The translations under genes were made by a program, and so were the position numbers. 64,000 nt of DNA from Candidatus Cloacimonetes bacterium 4572_55 (GTDB taxonomy: Bacteria; 4572-55): positions 1 to 64,000 of the forward strand of contig NBMB01000020.1 in NCBI GenBank assembly GCA_002084765.1, in the 5' to 3' direction. Under the pieces are notes generated by a model that worked only from the letters and a program-made list of their open reading frames with translations, ran no database searches and had not been told where the DNA came from. Shown in pieces: positions 1-8,971 of the stretch (position 1 is the stretch's first letter; every line of letters begins with the position of its first letter).

Positions 1-105
1 AACTTGTGTAATCGCCGAGGTCAACGTTGTCTTACCGTGATCCACATGGCCAATTGTTCCCACATTGACATGCGGCTTAGTTCTATTAAATTTTTCCTTA
101 GCCAT
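1..105 (-). CDS. tuf: Elongation factor Tu, N-terminal 35 codons (cut by window edge)
   Basis: The first 35 codons read [20 protein letters not shown] and continue into VDHGKTTLT, the G1 P-loop of EF-Tu, the GTPase that delivers aminoacyl-tRNA to the ribosome. The gene runs off the left edge. It sits directly downstream of four tRNA genes on the same strand, in the order Thr-Tyr-Gly-Thr-tuf, which matches the thrU-tyrU-glyT-thrT-tufB operon of E. coli. The ATG at 105 is preceded by a GGCTGGTTAAAAT stretch with only a weak Shine-Dalgarno. Identity is certain; whether this is the only tuf copy cannot be seen. Confidence 0.97.
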   Translation of the reverse strand, partial: MAKEKFNRTKPHVNVGTIGHVDHGKTTLTSAITQV

Positions 106-177
106 ATTTTAACCAGCCTCCGGTTGATTTTTTAGTGTAAGAAGTCCCATTAACTGAGCTATGTTTACCAAAAAATA

Positions 178-253
<76 letters not shown>

Positions 254-392
254 AATAGCTTTACCCAAAAAAATATTCTATGCCCAATTACGGCATTCTT
301 CTTGGTTAGCAAATTTTAATATTTACGATGTCAGATCATTAAATCGCTTATGATCATAGAATTTAGAAAAATTGACCTCGCAAGTCTATTTT

Positions 393-469
393 TGGAGCGG
401 GAAACGGGGTTCGAACCCGCGACCCTCAGCTTGGAAGGCTGATGCTCTAGCCAACTGAGCTACTCCCGC
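393..469 (-). tRNA. tRNA-Gly (TCC)
   Basis: 77-nt cloverleaf with acceptor GCGGGAG paired to TTCCCGC (one G-U at the base), anticodon loop CTTCCAA (anticodon TCC), T-loop GTTCGAA and an encoded CCA. Third tRNA of the tuf-linked cluster. Confidence 0.97.
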
Positions 470-520
470 TCTACTAAACGCATCACAAAATAATTTGTAA
501 CCTATTAAATAATATAGACA

Positions 521-606
521 TGGTGGGCCGGGATGGATTTGAACCATCGTAGGCTTACGCCAGCGGGTTTACAGCCCGCCCCCTTTAACCACTCGGGCAC
601 CGACCC
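521..606 (-). tRNA. tRNA-Tyr (GTA)
   Basis: 86-nt class II tRNA with a long variable arm, acceptor GGGTCGG/CCGGCCC, anticodon loop CTGTAAA (anticodon GTA) and an encoded CCA at 521-523. Second tRNA of the cluster. Confidence 0.97.
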
Positions 607-627
607 ACATCTAAATTTTATATCCCA

Positions 628-703
628 TGGAGCTGACGATGGGATTTGAACCCGCAACCTGCTGATTACAAATCAGCTGCTCTACCGATTGAGCTACGTC
701 AGC
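628..703 (-). tRNA. tRNA-Thr (TGT)
   Basis: 76-nt cloverleaf with acceptor GCTGACG/CGTCAGC, anticodon loop TTTGTAA (anticodon TGT) and an encoded CCA at 628-630. First tRNA of the tuf-linked cluster. With the GGT isoacceptor downstream, the cluster supplies two Thr tRNAs. Confidence 0.97.
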
Positions 704-743
704 TCTTTTTTTTCCAAAATAATCTAATTTCTAATAGATTCCT

Positions 744-771
744 AAGATATAGAAATTTTAAATTTTGTCAA
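744..771 (-). promoter_or_regulatory. Candidate promoter of the tRNA-tuf operon
   Basis: On the minus strand TTGACA (771-766) is followed after 16 bases by TATCTT (749-744), about 40 bases upstream of the first tRNA. A perfect -35 with an acceptable -10 in an AT-rich gap fits a strong housekeeping promoter for stable RNA. Confidence 0.6.
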
Positions 772-830
772 TAAAAAAAAGAACATCAAACAAAAAAAAT
801 CGTCATATTATTGTTATATTGAGAAAAATA

Positions 831-2249
831 TTACTTCGTCCATTTCCAGGTCGATCCTTTGGGATGATCTTCAATTATAAGCCCTAATGATGTCAAATCG
901 TCTCGAATTCGATCTGCCATTGCCCAATTTTTTTCTTTACGCAACATTTGACGCCACTCCAAAGTTTTATCTACCATCCGATTAAAAATATTGTCTGTGG
1001 GGTCTTGCCGACGGGGTGCCTCAAACCGAAAGCCCAATAATGTGCACATAACCATTAAAGAATCCGTCATCTCCAGAATAGCAGGCGCGGGGTTCGATGA
1101 TTGTATCGCTATATTAGTTTCTTTAACAAGATCAAATATATGCGATAAAGCGATAGCTGTATTAAAATCATTATCCATCGCTTGAATGAAATCCTCGAGG
1201 TTGTTTGGCTTTATTCGATCAATTTCAGGATTTTCAATCTCTAACTTTTCTCCATTTCGAGAGATATAAAAATAGGCGTTGCGAACACAATTTTCAATCC
1301 GGCTGAAGGCTTGCTTTGCTTCTGTCAGGCGCTCATTATTATATTCAAGAGGGCTGCGATAATGATGAGATATAAGAAAAAATCGAATTTCATTGGCAGA
1401 AAATGAATTGAGTAACTCGTTCATAGGAGAAAAGTTACCGAGAGATTTTGACATTTTTTCTCCGCCTATATTCAATAGACCGGATTCTACCCAATATTTT
1501 ACAAAAGGAACTCCGGTTGCCGACTCAGCTTGAGCCTTTTCATTCTCATGATGTGGGAAAATTAAGTCCAAACCGCCGCCGTGCATATCAAGCGTTTCGC
1601 CGAGATATTTCATTGCCATTGCAGAACATTCTATATGCCAACCGGGGCGTCCTTTCCCAAAAGGAGAGTCCCATGAGGGTTCATTCAGTTTGGTTGATTT
1701 CCATAAGGCAAAATCTAATGGACTCTGTTTTTTAGGGTCCACTTTAAACCGGGTTCCGGTCAACAATTCATCGGTCTTCCGACCAGAAAGCTCGCCGTAT
1801 TTTGGGAATTTTTCGACAGAGAAAAAGACATCGCCGTCTACTTCATACCCATATCCGTTCTCGATAATTTTTTGAATGAGTTCAATAATCGCGTCGATTT
1901 CTTCGGTCGCTTTCGGGTATACATGAGCTCGCAGAAGATTCAGCTTTTCCGCAACGTCAAAATATTCTCGAATATATCTATCGGCAACGGTTGTATAGGG
2001 AACTCTTTCATCATTTGCTCGCTTGATGATCTTGTCGTCTATATCGGTAAAATTTTGTACATGGTGTACTCGGCTCCCTCTGAACTCCAAATAACGACGC
2101 ATGATATCTGCTGTGACAAATGAACGCATGTGACCTATATGAGGACTATCCTGAACCGTCATTCCACAGATATACATCCCTACCTGATTAGGAACGAGCG
2201 ATTTAAAAATCTCTTTTTTTCCTGTCAGCCGATTAAAAACGTGCATCAT
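831..2249 (-). CDS. cysS: Cysteinyl-tRNA synthetase
   Basis: Class I aminoacyl-tRNA synthetase that charges tRNA-Cys in the cytoplasm. The HIGH motif (PHIGHM) is at about residues 37-40 and KMSKS at about 265-269. Cys28, Cys208 and the FPHHENE segment near 231-237 supply the usual zinc site that selects cysteine. The length (about 472 aa) is normal for the family. The start was placed at the ATG at 2249 because GGAG lies 8 bases upstream and the protein then begins MMHVFNRLTG; an in-frame TTG 30 bases further upstream adds nothing conserved. It lies upstream of the tRNA-tuf operon on the same strand, which has its own promoter. Confidence 0.96.
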   Translation of the reverse strand: MMHVFNRLTGKKEIFKSLVPNQVGMYICGMTVQDSPHIGHMRSFVTADIMRRYLEFRGSRVHHVQNFTDIDDKIIKRANDERVPYTTVADRYIREYFDVAEKLNLLRAHVYPKATEEIDAIIELIQKIIENGYGYEVDGDVFFSVEKFPKYGELSGRKTDELLTGTRFKVDPKKQSPLDFALWKSTKLNEPSWDSPFGKGRPGWHIECSAMAMKYLGETLDMHGGGLDLIFPHHENEKAQAESATGVPFVKYWVESGLLNIGGEKMSKSLGNFSPMNELLNSFSANEIRFFLISHHYRSPLEYNNERLTEAKQAFSRIENCVRNAYFYISRNGEKLEIENPEIDRIKPNNLEDFIQAMDNDFNTAIALSHIFDLVKETNIAIQSSNPAPAILEMTDSLMVMCTLLGFRFEAPRRQDPTDNIFNRMVDKTLEWRQMLRKEKNWAMADRIRDDLTSLGLIIEDHPKGSTWKWTK

Positions 2250-2425
2250 ATAAAAAACTCCATACGCTTTTAAAATCAAATTTTTCTATTAATTATTGCT
2301 TGGAAATAATTAATAAATGCTTCTCTATTAAATAGCATCTCTATGGGACTTTAATACAATCCCCTAAATGGGCAATGAGATAGGGAGACCACCATTAATT
2401 TTATGAGAATAATTTTATGAGAAAT

Positions 2426-3271
2426 TTAATTATTTTTCAAATCAGTTAGGTGATTTCTCAGATATTGAAAAGCCTCTTCCGGTGTATTAACTATATAGAA
2501 CAAATCCAAATCTTCAGGAGAGATCATGCCCCATTCAAGTAAACCTTTAAAATTTATGATTTGGTCCCAATAGTCCTTGCCATATAAAAGAATTGGCATT
2601 TTTTTTGTGATTTTTTTTGTTTGCACAAGTGTCAATAACTCCATTAATTCGTCTATTGTACCAAACCCACCAGGAAAAACGACCAATGCTTTGGCAAGAT
2701 ATGTAAACCAAAATTTACGAATAAAGAAATAATGAAATTCAAAGGAAAGTTGGCTTGTTATATAAGGATTTGGGTCTTGCTCAAAAGGAAGACTGATATT
2801 CAATCCAATGGAATAGCCATTCGCCTCGGACGCGCCTTTATTAGCCGCTTCCATAATTCCGGGGCCTCCTCCGGAGCAAACGATAAAGCGTCGGCTTTGA
2901 TTGTTTGTTTTGCTATAGATATCCTTGGACCATCCGGTAATTATCTTTGCTAACTCGACAGCATCCTGATAATATACTGAGGATTTGACGTCAATTTTAG
3001 CTTGCTTCAGTTCATTTTTTAGGTCGGATGTTTCTCTCTGACCTTGCTTAATTTTCCCCTGCACACATTTAAGCTGCTCCGTGGCTTCTTCCGGTGAAAG
3101 GGTTCTCGCAGAACCGAAAAATACGATTGTGTCTTCCACATGATGTTTACGAAAACGGCTCTCCGGCTCTAAATATTCAGCCAGAATACGGATAGTTCGA
3201 GCCTCTGGGCTTGATAAAAATTCTTTTTTCTTATAAGCCTTCTCTAATTCGATAGTATTCCCTAAAGTCAT
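2426..3271 (-). CDS. LOG-family (TIGR00730-like) Rossmann-fold protein
   Basis: About 281 aa with the two signatures of the LOG/YgdH family: SGGGPGIMEAANKGA, and PGGFGTIDELMELLT (PGGxGTxxE) about 60 residues later. LOG proteins are cytoplasmic nucleotide 5'-monophosphate phosphoribohydrolases; in plants and some bacteria they release cytokinin bases. The N-terminal 100 residues include a charged, coiled-coil-like stretch (about 75-105, EQLKCVQGKIKQGQRE), longer than in minimal LOG proteins. The start is the ATG at 3271, with AAAGGAG 7 bases upstream; a TTG 39 bases upstream is unlikely. Neighbouring genes give no pathway hint. The family is clear, the substrate is not. Confidence 0.85.
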   Translation of the reverse strand: MTLGNTIELEKAYKKKEFLSSPEARTIRILAEYLEPESRFRKHHVEDTIVFFGSARTLSPEEATEQLKCVQGKIKQGQRETSDLKNELKQAKIDVKSSVYYQDAVELAKIITGWSKDIYSKTNNQSRRFIVCSGGGPGIMEAANKGASEANGYSIGLNISLPFEQDPNPYITSQLSFEFHYFFIRKFWFTYLAKALVVFPGGFGTIDELMELLTLVQTKKITKKMPILLYGKDYWDQIINFKGLLEWGMISPEDLDLFYIVNTPEEAFQYLRNHLTDLKNN

Positions 3272-3433
3272 AATTTTTCTCCTTTGATATTCAATTATGA
3301 ACCACCTCAAAATATATTAATTTAACCTGAATTATTCAGGTTAAATAGTATTCTCAAACCTATTTCTCTTAAAAAAATCAAATTTCGTTAATCTCTTTTG
3401 TCATGGTTTGCACAAAACCTCTACGCATAAAAT

Positions 3434-3465
3434 AAAAAAACCGGAGATTAGTCTCTCCGGTTTTT
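3434..3465 (-). terminator. Rho-independent terminator of the Cache-HAMP operon
   Basis: CCGGAGA (3441-3447), a 6-base loop and TCTCCGG (3454-3460), flanked by A-runs and T-runs on both sides. On the minus strand it ends in a run of seven T, 27 bases beyond the stop of the sensor gene. The symmetry could make it bidirectional. Confidence 0.85.
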
Positions 3466-3491
3466 GCCGTGATGAGAGGAATCTACCTGCT

Positions 3492-4970
3492 TTACCGGCG
3501 GCTTAATCGTTTCATAGCCGCCTGGAGACTGATCGCCAGACGACTAATCGAGTTTGAAAGCGCGCCGATTTCATCACTTGATTTCACATCAATTTTTAAT
3601 CCCAGATCGCCCATACTGATGCGGTTAGCCAGATCGGTCAATCGAATAACCGGGCGTGTGATACTTCTCGCCAGCCACATTGCGACCAACAGCACTATCA
3701 CCATTGAACAGGATATGACAATAATGGCTAAAGTGACTATCCGTATCTGAGAGCTTCTGATTTGTGCGGCGGTTTCATTGGCGGCTTCGTGGAAGGCTTT
3801 CACATCAGCTGTAATAGCGACCCATCCGAAACCAGCTGGCACACGATAATCGCCGCCATAATATGGTATCGGGGCAAAAGCTACGAAGCTATGATGACCT
3901 GACCAGTGATACCATAGACTCTCGGGTTTTCCCTCAGCCGCTATTGAAGGAATTTTGGCAATGTCACGTAAAAATTCCATGAATCCGACTTTGTCCAACT
4001 GGACCGGGCGGCTGAGAAAATGGTCTTGGATATGAGACGCCTCGACAGCGGGCTGCATAGGCTCGCCGAGATTTTCCAGGCGAGGACTTACGCCGCGAAT
4101 CATCCAATCACGCGTATGGCTGATGATCCATCCTTCATCGTCAACCATGTAGGCTTCGTTTCCCTTTGTATCGTCTACAGCAAAGACATAAGGGTCCTTT
4201 GCAGGCGCGTTTGGAGTCAGATGGTCGGTAAATTCCATTAAGTGTGTATGGTCTAACGCCAATACGACAATACCCACCAACTCATTATTTTCATAAACTT
4301 GTTTTGCAAATCGGATGACGCCGCTAAATCGTTTTCCAGCAGGATTGTCTTTTACACTTGTTGAATCACCCAGCATCTCATATTTATTCACATAAAAACC
4401 GGTAACGTGCGACACATATATTTCGTTCCGTCCTCGGTTGATCGTCTCGTTAAAGTAGGCCTCCGATTTGTATCGTGTATTGATCGGCTTGCTGACATCA
4501 TAAAGATGTTCCGGCGGCACAATCCGATCATTGATGATTTTTATTTGCTCTTGACCGGTTGGGGAAACAAAGCTAATCTCTTTATACAGCGGTTTCATCA
4601 TCCGAGCTTCCCGCACCCCGCCCGGGGTCACAACGGCTTTCCAAATTTCGCCTTGTCGTGTTTGAGAAAAAGAAAGATAATTCTCCGAATTTCTCGGCAG
4701 CAGAGTAAATGTATTGATATCATTTTCTCGTTCACGTAGGAAGCGAGCGACAGAATGAGCCAAATCGATTGATCGAATTTGGATGGCGTCCGCTGATTTT
4801 AAATCCAACGATTCTCGGCTATCTTCGACCGCTTTTTCACCGATTTGACTAATACCTTGTAGTGATAAGATACCGAGCACCACAAGCGGCGCGATTGCTA
4901 AAAGCAGAAAAGAAACCAACACCTTTGCCAAGATTCCAAATTTCGGCATAAATTTTTCGAGCATTGCCAA
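3492..4970 (-). CDS. Membrane sensor: dCache-type periplasmic domain plus HAMP, no output domain
   Basis: 492 aa. One transmembrane helix at about 13-37 (LAKVLVSFLLLAIAPLVVLG), a large periplasmic region to about 415 with dCache_1-like features, a second helix at about 418-440 (IVTLAIIVISCSMVIVLLVA) and a HAMP domain (ITRPVIRLTDLANRISMGDL ... SSDEIGALSNSISRL). The chain stops about 10 residues after HAMP, so there is no histidine kinase, MCP or GGDEF output domain, and no frameshifted output domain follows because a terminator comes at once. It is the last gene of an operon with a periplasmic binding protein and a PATAN-like protein. A receptor that acts by protein-protein contact is inferred. 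Architecture is confident, function unknown. Confidence 0.8.
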   Translation of the reverse strand: MAMLEKFMPKFGILAKVLVSFLLLAIAPLVVLGILSLQGISQIGEKAVEDSRESLDLKSADAIQIRSIDLAHSVARFLRERENDINTFTLLPRNSENYLSFSQTRQGEIWKAVVTPGGVREARMMKPLYKEISFVSPTGQEQIKIINDRIVPPEHLYDVSKPINTRYKSEAYFNETINRGRNEIYVSHVTGFYVNKYEMLGDSTSVKDNPAGKRFSGVIRFAKQVYENNELVGIVVLALDHTHLMEFTDHLTPNAPAKDPYVFAVDDTKGNEAYMVDDEGWIISHTRDWMIRGVSPRLENLGEPMQPAVEASHIQDHFLSRPVQLDKVGFMEFLRDIAKIPSIAAEGKPESLWYHWSGHHSFVAFAPIPYYGGDYRVPAGFGWVAITADVKAFHEAANETAAQIRSSQIRIVTLAIIVISCSMVIVLLVAMWLARSITRPVIRLTDLANRISMGDLGLKIDVKSSDEIGALSNSISRLAISLQAAMKRLSRR

Positions 4971-5037
4971 ATTGACACCCCTTTCGCAATTTTAGAATGA
5001 AATATTGTAAAGACAAGCAAGGCGACGACGATCAGTT

Positions 5038-6081
5038 TCAATAATCTTCAGGCTCTGCATAATAATTGTATTGCTTCATAATATCAAAGTAACGCCCCTT
5101 GACCCGAATAATATCTGTCGCGAGATCATCCCATCGAATCGGGATTTGTTGCTCAACCAACTGTTGCATTCGGGGAGCGTTCTCCGGTGGGAAAATATCT
5201 GACCGGACGGGCAGAAAATTGCCTAAGTTTACCATTTGCTCCTGACCGTTGGCGGATAAAATATAATCCATAAAAGCCTTGGCTCCAGCCTTGTTATTGG
5301 AGGAATAGGTAATAGCAATCGGACTCGGGACCACAACTAGTCCATCCTTAGGATAGACTAGTTGGATAGGTTCTCCAGAAGCGTGACGCTCTCTCGCCAT
5401 ATAATCCAGTGTGATCCCCACATCGACAACGCCGTTCAGGACCGCGTCATTTACTTTGCTATTATTTTTCATAACTGTCACGCCGTTCTCAAAAAGCTCC
5501 TCAAAATATTCCCAACCAAATTTGTCTTTCAGAGCCGCGACCGCGTCAAAAGAAGTTCCGGAAGTCAAAGGGTCGGCAATGGCAATTTTCCCACTAAAAC
5601 GAGGCTTCAGCAAGTCCTCCCACGACGTAGGGACGTCTTCCCCATAGACGCGATCAGAACTAAAAGCGATAATAACAGTCATCAACCTCGCCCCGTAATA
5701 ATAATTATGGGCGTCATTACCGAATGCCAAATTGTCTTTTTCCGGCGTGGTATATTGATATAGAATATTTCGTCTTTTCAAATCGATCAGATAGATGGGA
5801 TCCGACGTCCAGATCAAGTCCGCTGTAAGCCCTTTTGGGGAACCCAATTCCAATTCTACATATGATTGAATCCCGGTCGCTCCTTTACGGGTGATCTCAA
5901 GCTCAATACCAGGATATTTTTTGATAAAATCGTCTTTAATCGTATCAATAATTTTTTGAGGGATTGTCGTAAAAATCGACACTTTTCCTGAGGGTTCCGC
6001 TTCAACTAATGAGGTCGTCCAACTCAGAAAAAACAAAACTAATCCAACCAAAATGAAGAATAAGAAAAGTTGCTTTCTCAT
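5038..6081 (-). CDS. Periplasmic extracellular solute-binding protein (Fe3+/AfuA-like SBP)
   Basis: 347 aa with a clear signal peptide (MRKQLFLFFILVGLVLFFLS ... VEA) and the two-lobe binding-protein fold: N-terminal VSIFTTIPQKIIDTIKDDF, the middle ADLIWTSDP and YYGARLMTVIIAFSSD, then GKIAIADPLTSGTS, as in iron(III) and related AfuA/PotD-like substrate-binding proteins. No ABC permease or ATPase gene lies beside it. Instead it is placed between a PATAN-like protein (42-base gap) and a Cache-HAMP sensor (67-base gap). It could present a ligand to that sensor rather than to a transporter; this is inference. The ligand cannot be read from the sequence. Confidence 0.82.
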   Translation of the reverse strand: MRKQLFLFFILVGLVLFFLSWTTSLVEAEPSGKVSIFTTIPQKIIDTIKDDFIKKYPGIELEITRKGATGIQSYVELELGSPKGLTADLIWTSDPIYLIDLKRRNILYQYTTPEKDNLAFGNDAHNYYYGARLMTVIIAFSSDRVYGEDVPTSWEDLLKPRFSGKIAIADPLTSGTSFDAVAALKDKFGWEYFEELFENGVTVMKNNSKVNDAVLNGVVDVGITLDYMARERHASGEPIQLVYPKDGLVVVPSPIAITYSSNNKAGAKAFMDYILSANGQEQMVNLGNFLPVRSDIFPPENAPRMQQLVEQQIPIRWDDLATDIIRVKGRYFDIMKQYNYYAEPEDY

Positions 6082-6123
6082 ATAATAAAAACTCCTATTA
6101 ATCCATAAAATATTAGTGAAATA

Positions 6124-6975
6124 TTAACGAGGAATTAATTTCGTATTTTCAACAAAATCATTCCTCTGATTCTCGTCTCCGATTTCTTGGGAAATTTGAT
6201 CAATCAATTCGTCGATTCGATTTTTCGGAAAAATCTCCAGAGTCTCTCCCATATCTTCAATAAATTCATCAATAATCAACGCGGCCATAGGACCCATGAT
6301 TGTCGTCAGGGATCGACCAAATACACTAAAAAAAGAGGGATCAACCGGTTCGGAAGCAATGGTAGAGGAGGTGGCCATCATATCGGTTTTGTAGACGTTA
6401 AAGATCGCGCCTTTGGTCTCGCATAGCTCGTATATCTTGACCAGAGCTTCTTCGCCATAGAGAACTGCGCCTCTTTTTTCATCTAAAATAGCATCTTGAA
6501 AGTCGCCGTCTCCGAAAAAGATAATCCCAATTCCTTTGGTCACACTAATGCTGATATCAATATAACCAGAGGGCTCCTCCTCGACCAATTTCTCGATCAA
6601 TTTTTCGAGCTTGACATAATCGGTCGTGAGATCCTCATGTAGCAACTTCCGATTCACAACGCTGGCAATCGTGATCAACTTCTCATTATCAAGTATATGG
6701 ACGCTGACTTCGCCGTCTTTTTCCTTCGACTTGGTCAATATACTTGTCTGAGCTTGTTTGCCAGTCTTGCGACTCAAAACCTCAGAGCCCCCTACTTCTT
6801 CCAAGGCATTGATTGGATTACCTTGGTCAAAGAAGATAAAGCCTTGATAATCCCAAAACTTCACCTCGATATAACCCGTAAATTCCTCTTCCGTCAAATT
6901 GGAAATCAGCTCGTTTATATTGAGGTAGGAAGTGAATAAATTTGAGTGTAGGATCTCTCCTTGAGGAAAGATCAT
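6124..6975 (-). CDS. Two-repeat PATAN/DUF4388-like signalling protein
   Basis: About 283 aa, no signal peptide. Two internal repeats of roughly 110 residues align with each other: 'INELISNLTEEEFTGYIEV ... FIFFDQGNPINAL' and 'LEKLIEKLVEEEPSGYIDI ... IIFFGDGDFQDAI'. The pattern LxxLIxxLxxEExxGYI ... IFFxxGxxxxA resembles PATAN/DUF4388 domains of bacterial signalling proteins. The last 70 residues (TTIMGPMAALIIDEFIEDMG ...) form a separate helical domain. The start chosen is the ATG at 6975 (GGGG 8 bases upstream); a TTG at 7011 has no ribosome site. First gene of the operon with the binding protein and the Cache-HAMP sensor. A cytoplasmic partner of that sensor is plausible but unproven. Confidence 0.6.
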   Translation of the reverse strand: MIFPQGEILHSNLFTSYLNINELISNLTEEEFTGYIEVKFWDYQGFIFFDQGNPINALEEVGGSEVLSRKTGKQAQTSILTKSKEKDGEVSVHILDNEKLITIASVVNRKLLHEDLTTDYVKLEKLIEKLVEEEPSGYIDISISVTKGIGIIFFGDGDFQDAILDEKRGAVLYGEEALVKIYELCETKGAIFNVYKTDMMATSSTIASEPVDPSFFSVFGRSLTTIMGPMAALIIDEFIEDMGETLEIFPKNRIDELIDQISQEIGDENQRNDFVENTKLIPR

Positions 6976-7070
6976 GCCTTGTACCCCACTGTAATAAAAA
7001 TTGAAGATCAACCGGTAGCACTATTAAATGCTATTCAGGATGGTATCGACCTTAATCGGAAACAGACGCC

Positions 7071-7098
7071 ATTATAACATATACAGAAAAATTGTCAA
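7071..7098 (-). promoter_or_regulatory. Near-consensus sigma70-type promoter of the PATAN/SBP/Cache-HAMP operon
   Basis: Minus strand TTGACA (7098-7093), 16-base spacer, TATAAT (7076-7071). Both hexamers are perfect. It points into the operon, with a leader of about 90 bases before the ATG at 6975. Confidence 0.8.
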
Positions 7099-7184
7099 GC
7101 ATATTTACAAGTTGGACCTGTTTTGCCTCTCCCATCTCATAACTCAGGCTAAAGAATTGCAAGAGGGGAAATATGCCTTCGGAT

Positions 7185-7883
7185 CTAAGATCCTCCCAAG
7201 TTGGTGAATGTCAGACGACCTTTTTTCGACTTGACAAAGTAGTGATCAGAGGGGGTGTATCGCCCCTTATAAAGCTGCATAATGACAGCTACATAGTTTT
7301 GAGTCTCACGATAAGGCGGGATTCCGCCGTATTTTTCCACAGCTCTTGGACCCGCGTTATACGCGGCAAGAGCCAACTTTAAATCAGAAAATTTATTCAA
7401 CATCTGCCGGAGATACCGAGCACCTCCATAGATATTCTCCTTGGGATCATACACCTTTTTTACACCCATCAACTTTGCCGTTTCCGGTATAAGCTGCATC
7501 AGCCCCATCGCTCCTTTATGGGATTTCGCGCTCTTATTGAAATTCGATTCCACACGGATGATCGCCACAATTAAATCCGGATCCAGATCATACTTTTCCG
7601 CCGCGCCTTTGATATAATCCCAATAAAGCATTTTTTTTTGGGGGGCGATTCTGATCTGTTTCGATTTCCCCTTAGTAATCGTTTTTTTAGTGGAAGAAGA
7701 ACTGGTTTTGCGGGACGATCTGATCCCAGAGGCGGTATTGGACACGTTTGTGAAACAAACCGATCCACTCGCTTTTTTCTCTACTCGTTCACCTGCTTGG
7801 GAAAAAATGGGGAACCAAACAGAGAGCGCGATAAAAACAGCGCGCCGGGTGATTTTTATTGTATCGAATCGACTAATCATCAT
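7185..7883 (-). CDS. Lytic transglycosylase (SLT domain), secreted
   Basis: 232 aa: hydrophobic signal sequence (ITRRAVFIALSVWFPIFSQA), a Ser/Lys-rich linker (residues about 50-80) and a soluble-lytic-transglycosylase domain from about 88. Key motifs are IIRVESNFNKSAKS (catalytic Glu in VESN), GAMGLMQLIPETAKLMGV, NIYGGARYLRQML and LALAAYNAGPRAV. It cleaves peptidoglycan glycan strands in the periplasm with formation of 1,6-anhydroMurNAc. The C-terminal SKKGRLTFTNL is the remnant-like tail seen in several SLT proteins. Its ATG overlaps the stop of the upstream holin-like gene by 11 bases (ATGATGATTAG), so translation is probably coupled. Confidence 0.9.
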   Translation of the reverse strand: MMISRFDTIKITRRAVFIALSVWFPIFSQAGERVEKKASGSVCFTNVSNTASGIRSSRKTSSSSTKKTITKGKSKQIRIAPQKKMLYWDYIKGAAEKYDLDPDLIVAIIRVESNFNKSAKSHKGAMGLMQLIPETAKLMGVKKVYDPKENIYGGARYLRQMLNKFSDLKLALAAYNAGPRAVEKYGGIPPYRETQNYVAVIMQLYKGRYTPSDHYFVKSKKGRLTFTNLGGS

Positions 7884-8220
7884 CTGGAGAAAATACCCCT
7901 AAGATCATGCTGACAAGGCTGATTAATATCGCTCCGATTATGGAATCGATGAAACTTCGGATATAAAAACCGGGAGCCACCCATGACGCCACCCATAACA
8001 TAAAACCGTTTATGACAAATGTAAATAGTCCTAACGTGATAATATTAATAGGCAACGCAAACAGCATAAGTATCGGACGGATGAGGGTATTCAAGATACC
8101 CAAAATCAAGGCGACAAGAACAGCGGAGACGATATTATTTACATAGATACCGCTATAAAACCAGGAAACCAAGCTGATCGCTACGGTATTGATAAGCAAT
8201 TTCACAAAAAGCGATCCCAT
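7873..8220 (-). CDS. Phage holin family 4 / DUF360-type small membrane protein
   Basis: 115 aa with four hydrophobic helices (LINTVAISLVSWFYSGIYV, VLVALILGILNTLIRPI, LPINIITLGLFTFVINGFM, SFIDSIIGAILISLVSMILG). The pattern NTLIRPIL ... LPI(N)xxTLGLFxFVxNG is characteristic of the PF04020 family (YvlD-like), common in free-living bacteria and not proof of a phage. The function is unknown. The start is the ATG at 8220 with GAGGGG 8 bases upstream. It starts 4 bases after the lipoprotein stop and overlaps the lytic transglycosylase start, giving a three-gene envelope operon. Confidence 0.85.
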   Translation of the reverse strand: MGSLFVKLLINTVAISLVSWFYSGIYVNNIVSAVLVALILGILNTLIRPILMLFALPINIITLGLFTFVINGFMLWVASWVAPGFYIRSFIDSIIGAILISLVSMILGVFSPDDD

Positions 8221-8224
8221 TTTT

Positions 8225-8749
8225 TTATCCCCTCGTGTAATCCTCAATAAGAATTATTTTCCAATTTTCCTTTGATAGCTCTTTTATCGTAAAGCGGACA
8301 TTCCCGTCGATAATATAAATCTGGTCGGAAAATAAAACGGTCAGCAACATCAACTGTCGTAACAGGTAGGTTTTTCCCTGACCGTCCAAGTCGATCTCGT
8401 CGGTCACAGTGAAGGCCAAATTTATACTCTCTGCGCCTGAGAATATCTTTCTCGTATTCTCGACCTCTCTCGTCTTCCCCCACGATTCGTCTCTTAACCC
8501 AAGGCTGTCAAGAGCGGATCTATCCAAAGGATCGAATACAAAGATAAAATCTTCCGATAAACATTGCTCGTACAGATCAAGATTTTGGGTATTATAGGCA
8601 AGGATAAACGTCGATATGACCGCCTCTTTGGTCGCGAATTGATCTGGAGTGGAAGTCGATTCTTGTCTTTGGGGATCGAAAGGGTTCCAGCATCCTCCGC
8701 TTATCATCAGAAAAACAATAAGAATTATCAATTGCTTCCAAAAATTCAT
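8225..8749 (-). CDS. Putative lipoprotein with NTF2/SnoaL-like domain
   Basis: 174 aa. Lipoprotein signal: hydrophobic LIILIVFLMISGG followed by Cys20 (lipobox ISGGC). The mature part (about 40-170) has 'KEAVISTFILAYNTQNLDLY ... LSEDFIFVFDP' and ends 'NWKIILIEDYTRG', the layout of an NTF2/SnoaL-like cone fold (helix with AYNTQNLDLYEQCLSEDF, terminal strand WKIxxIxDY). It has no catalytic motif. First gene of the operon with the holin-like and transglycosylase genes. Expected to sit in a membrane facing the periplasm; role unknown. Confidence 0.7.
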   Translation of the reverse strand: MNFWKQLIILIVFLMISGGCWNPFDPQRQESTSTPDQFATKEAVISTFILAYNTQNLDLYEQCLSEDFIFVFDPLDRSALDSLGLRDESWGKTREVENTRKIFSGAESINLAFTVTDEIDLDGQGKTYLLRQLMLLTVLFSDQIYIIDGNVRFTIKELSKENWKIILIEDYTRG

Positions 8750-8971
8750 CGGCGGGTATCGTCAACTATCAAAATCAATGCTCTCTAAATAATTTAAATC
8801 GTATTTATAGTCTAATGGATTTTTGGTAAATTTTACAACCCTTAATTTTAATTTTTATTAAATTTGAATTCAGGTGATCGACTCATTCTTTAAAGCCCAT
8901 TATATTCTACTTAAAGTAGTTTGTCAAGAAAAATTTGTAATCCATTTGGTAATAACAAAAAACGGGAATTA

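Noticed and set aside
2281-2425. T-box-like leader before cysS
   Set aside because: No AGGGTGG-type T-box core or specifier structure could be recognised on the minus strand.
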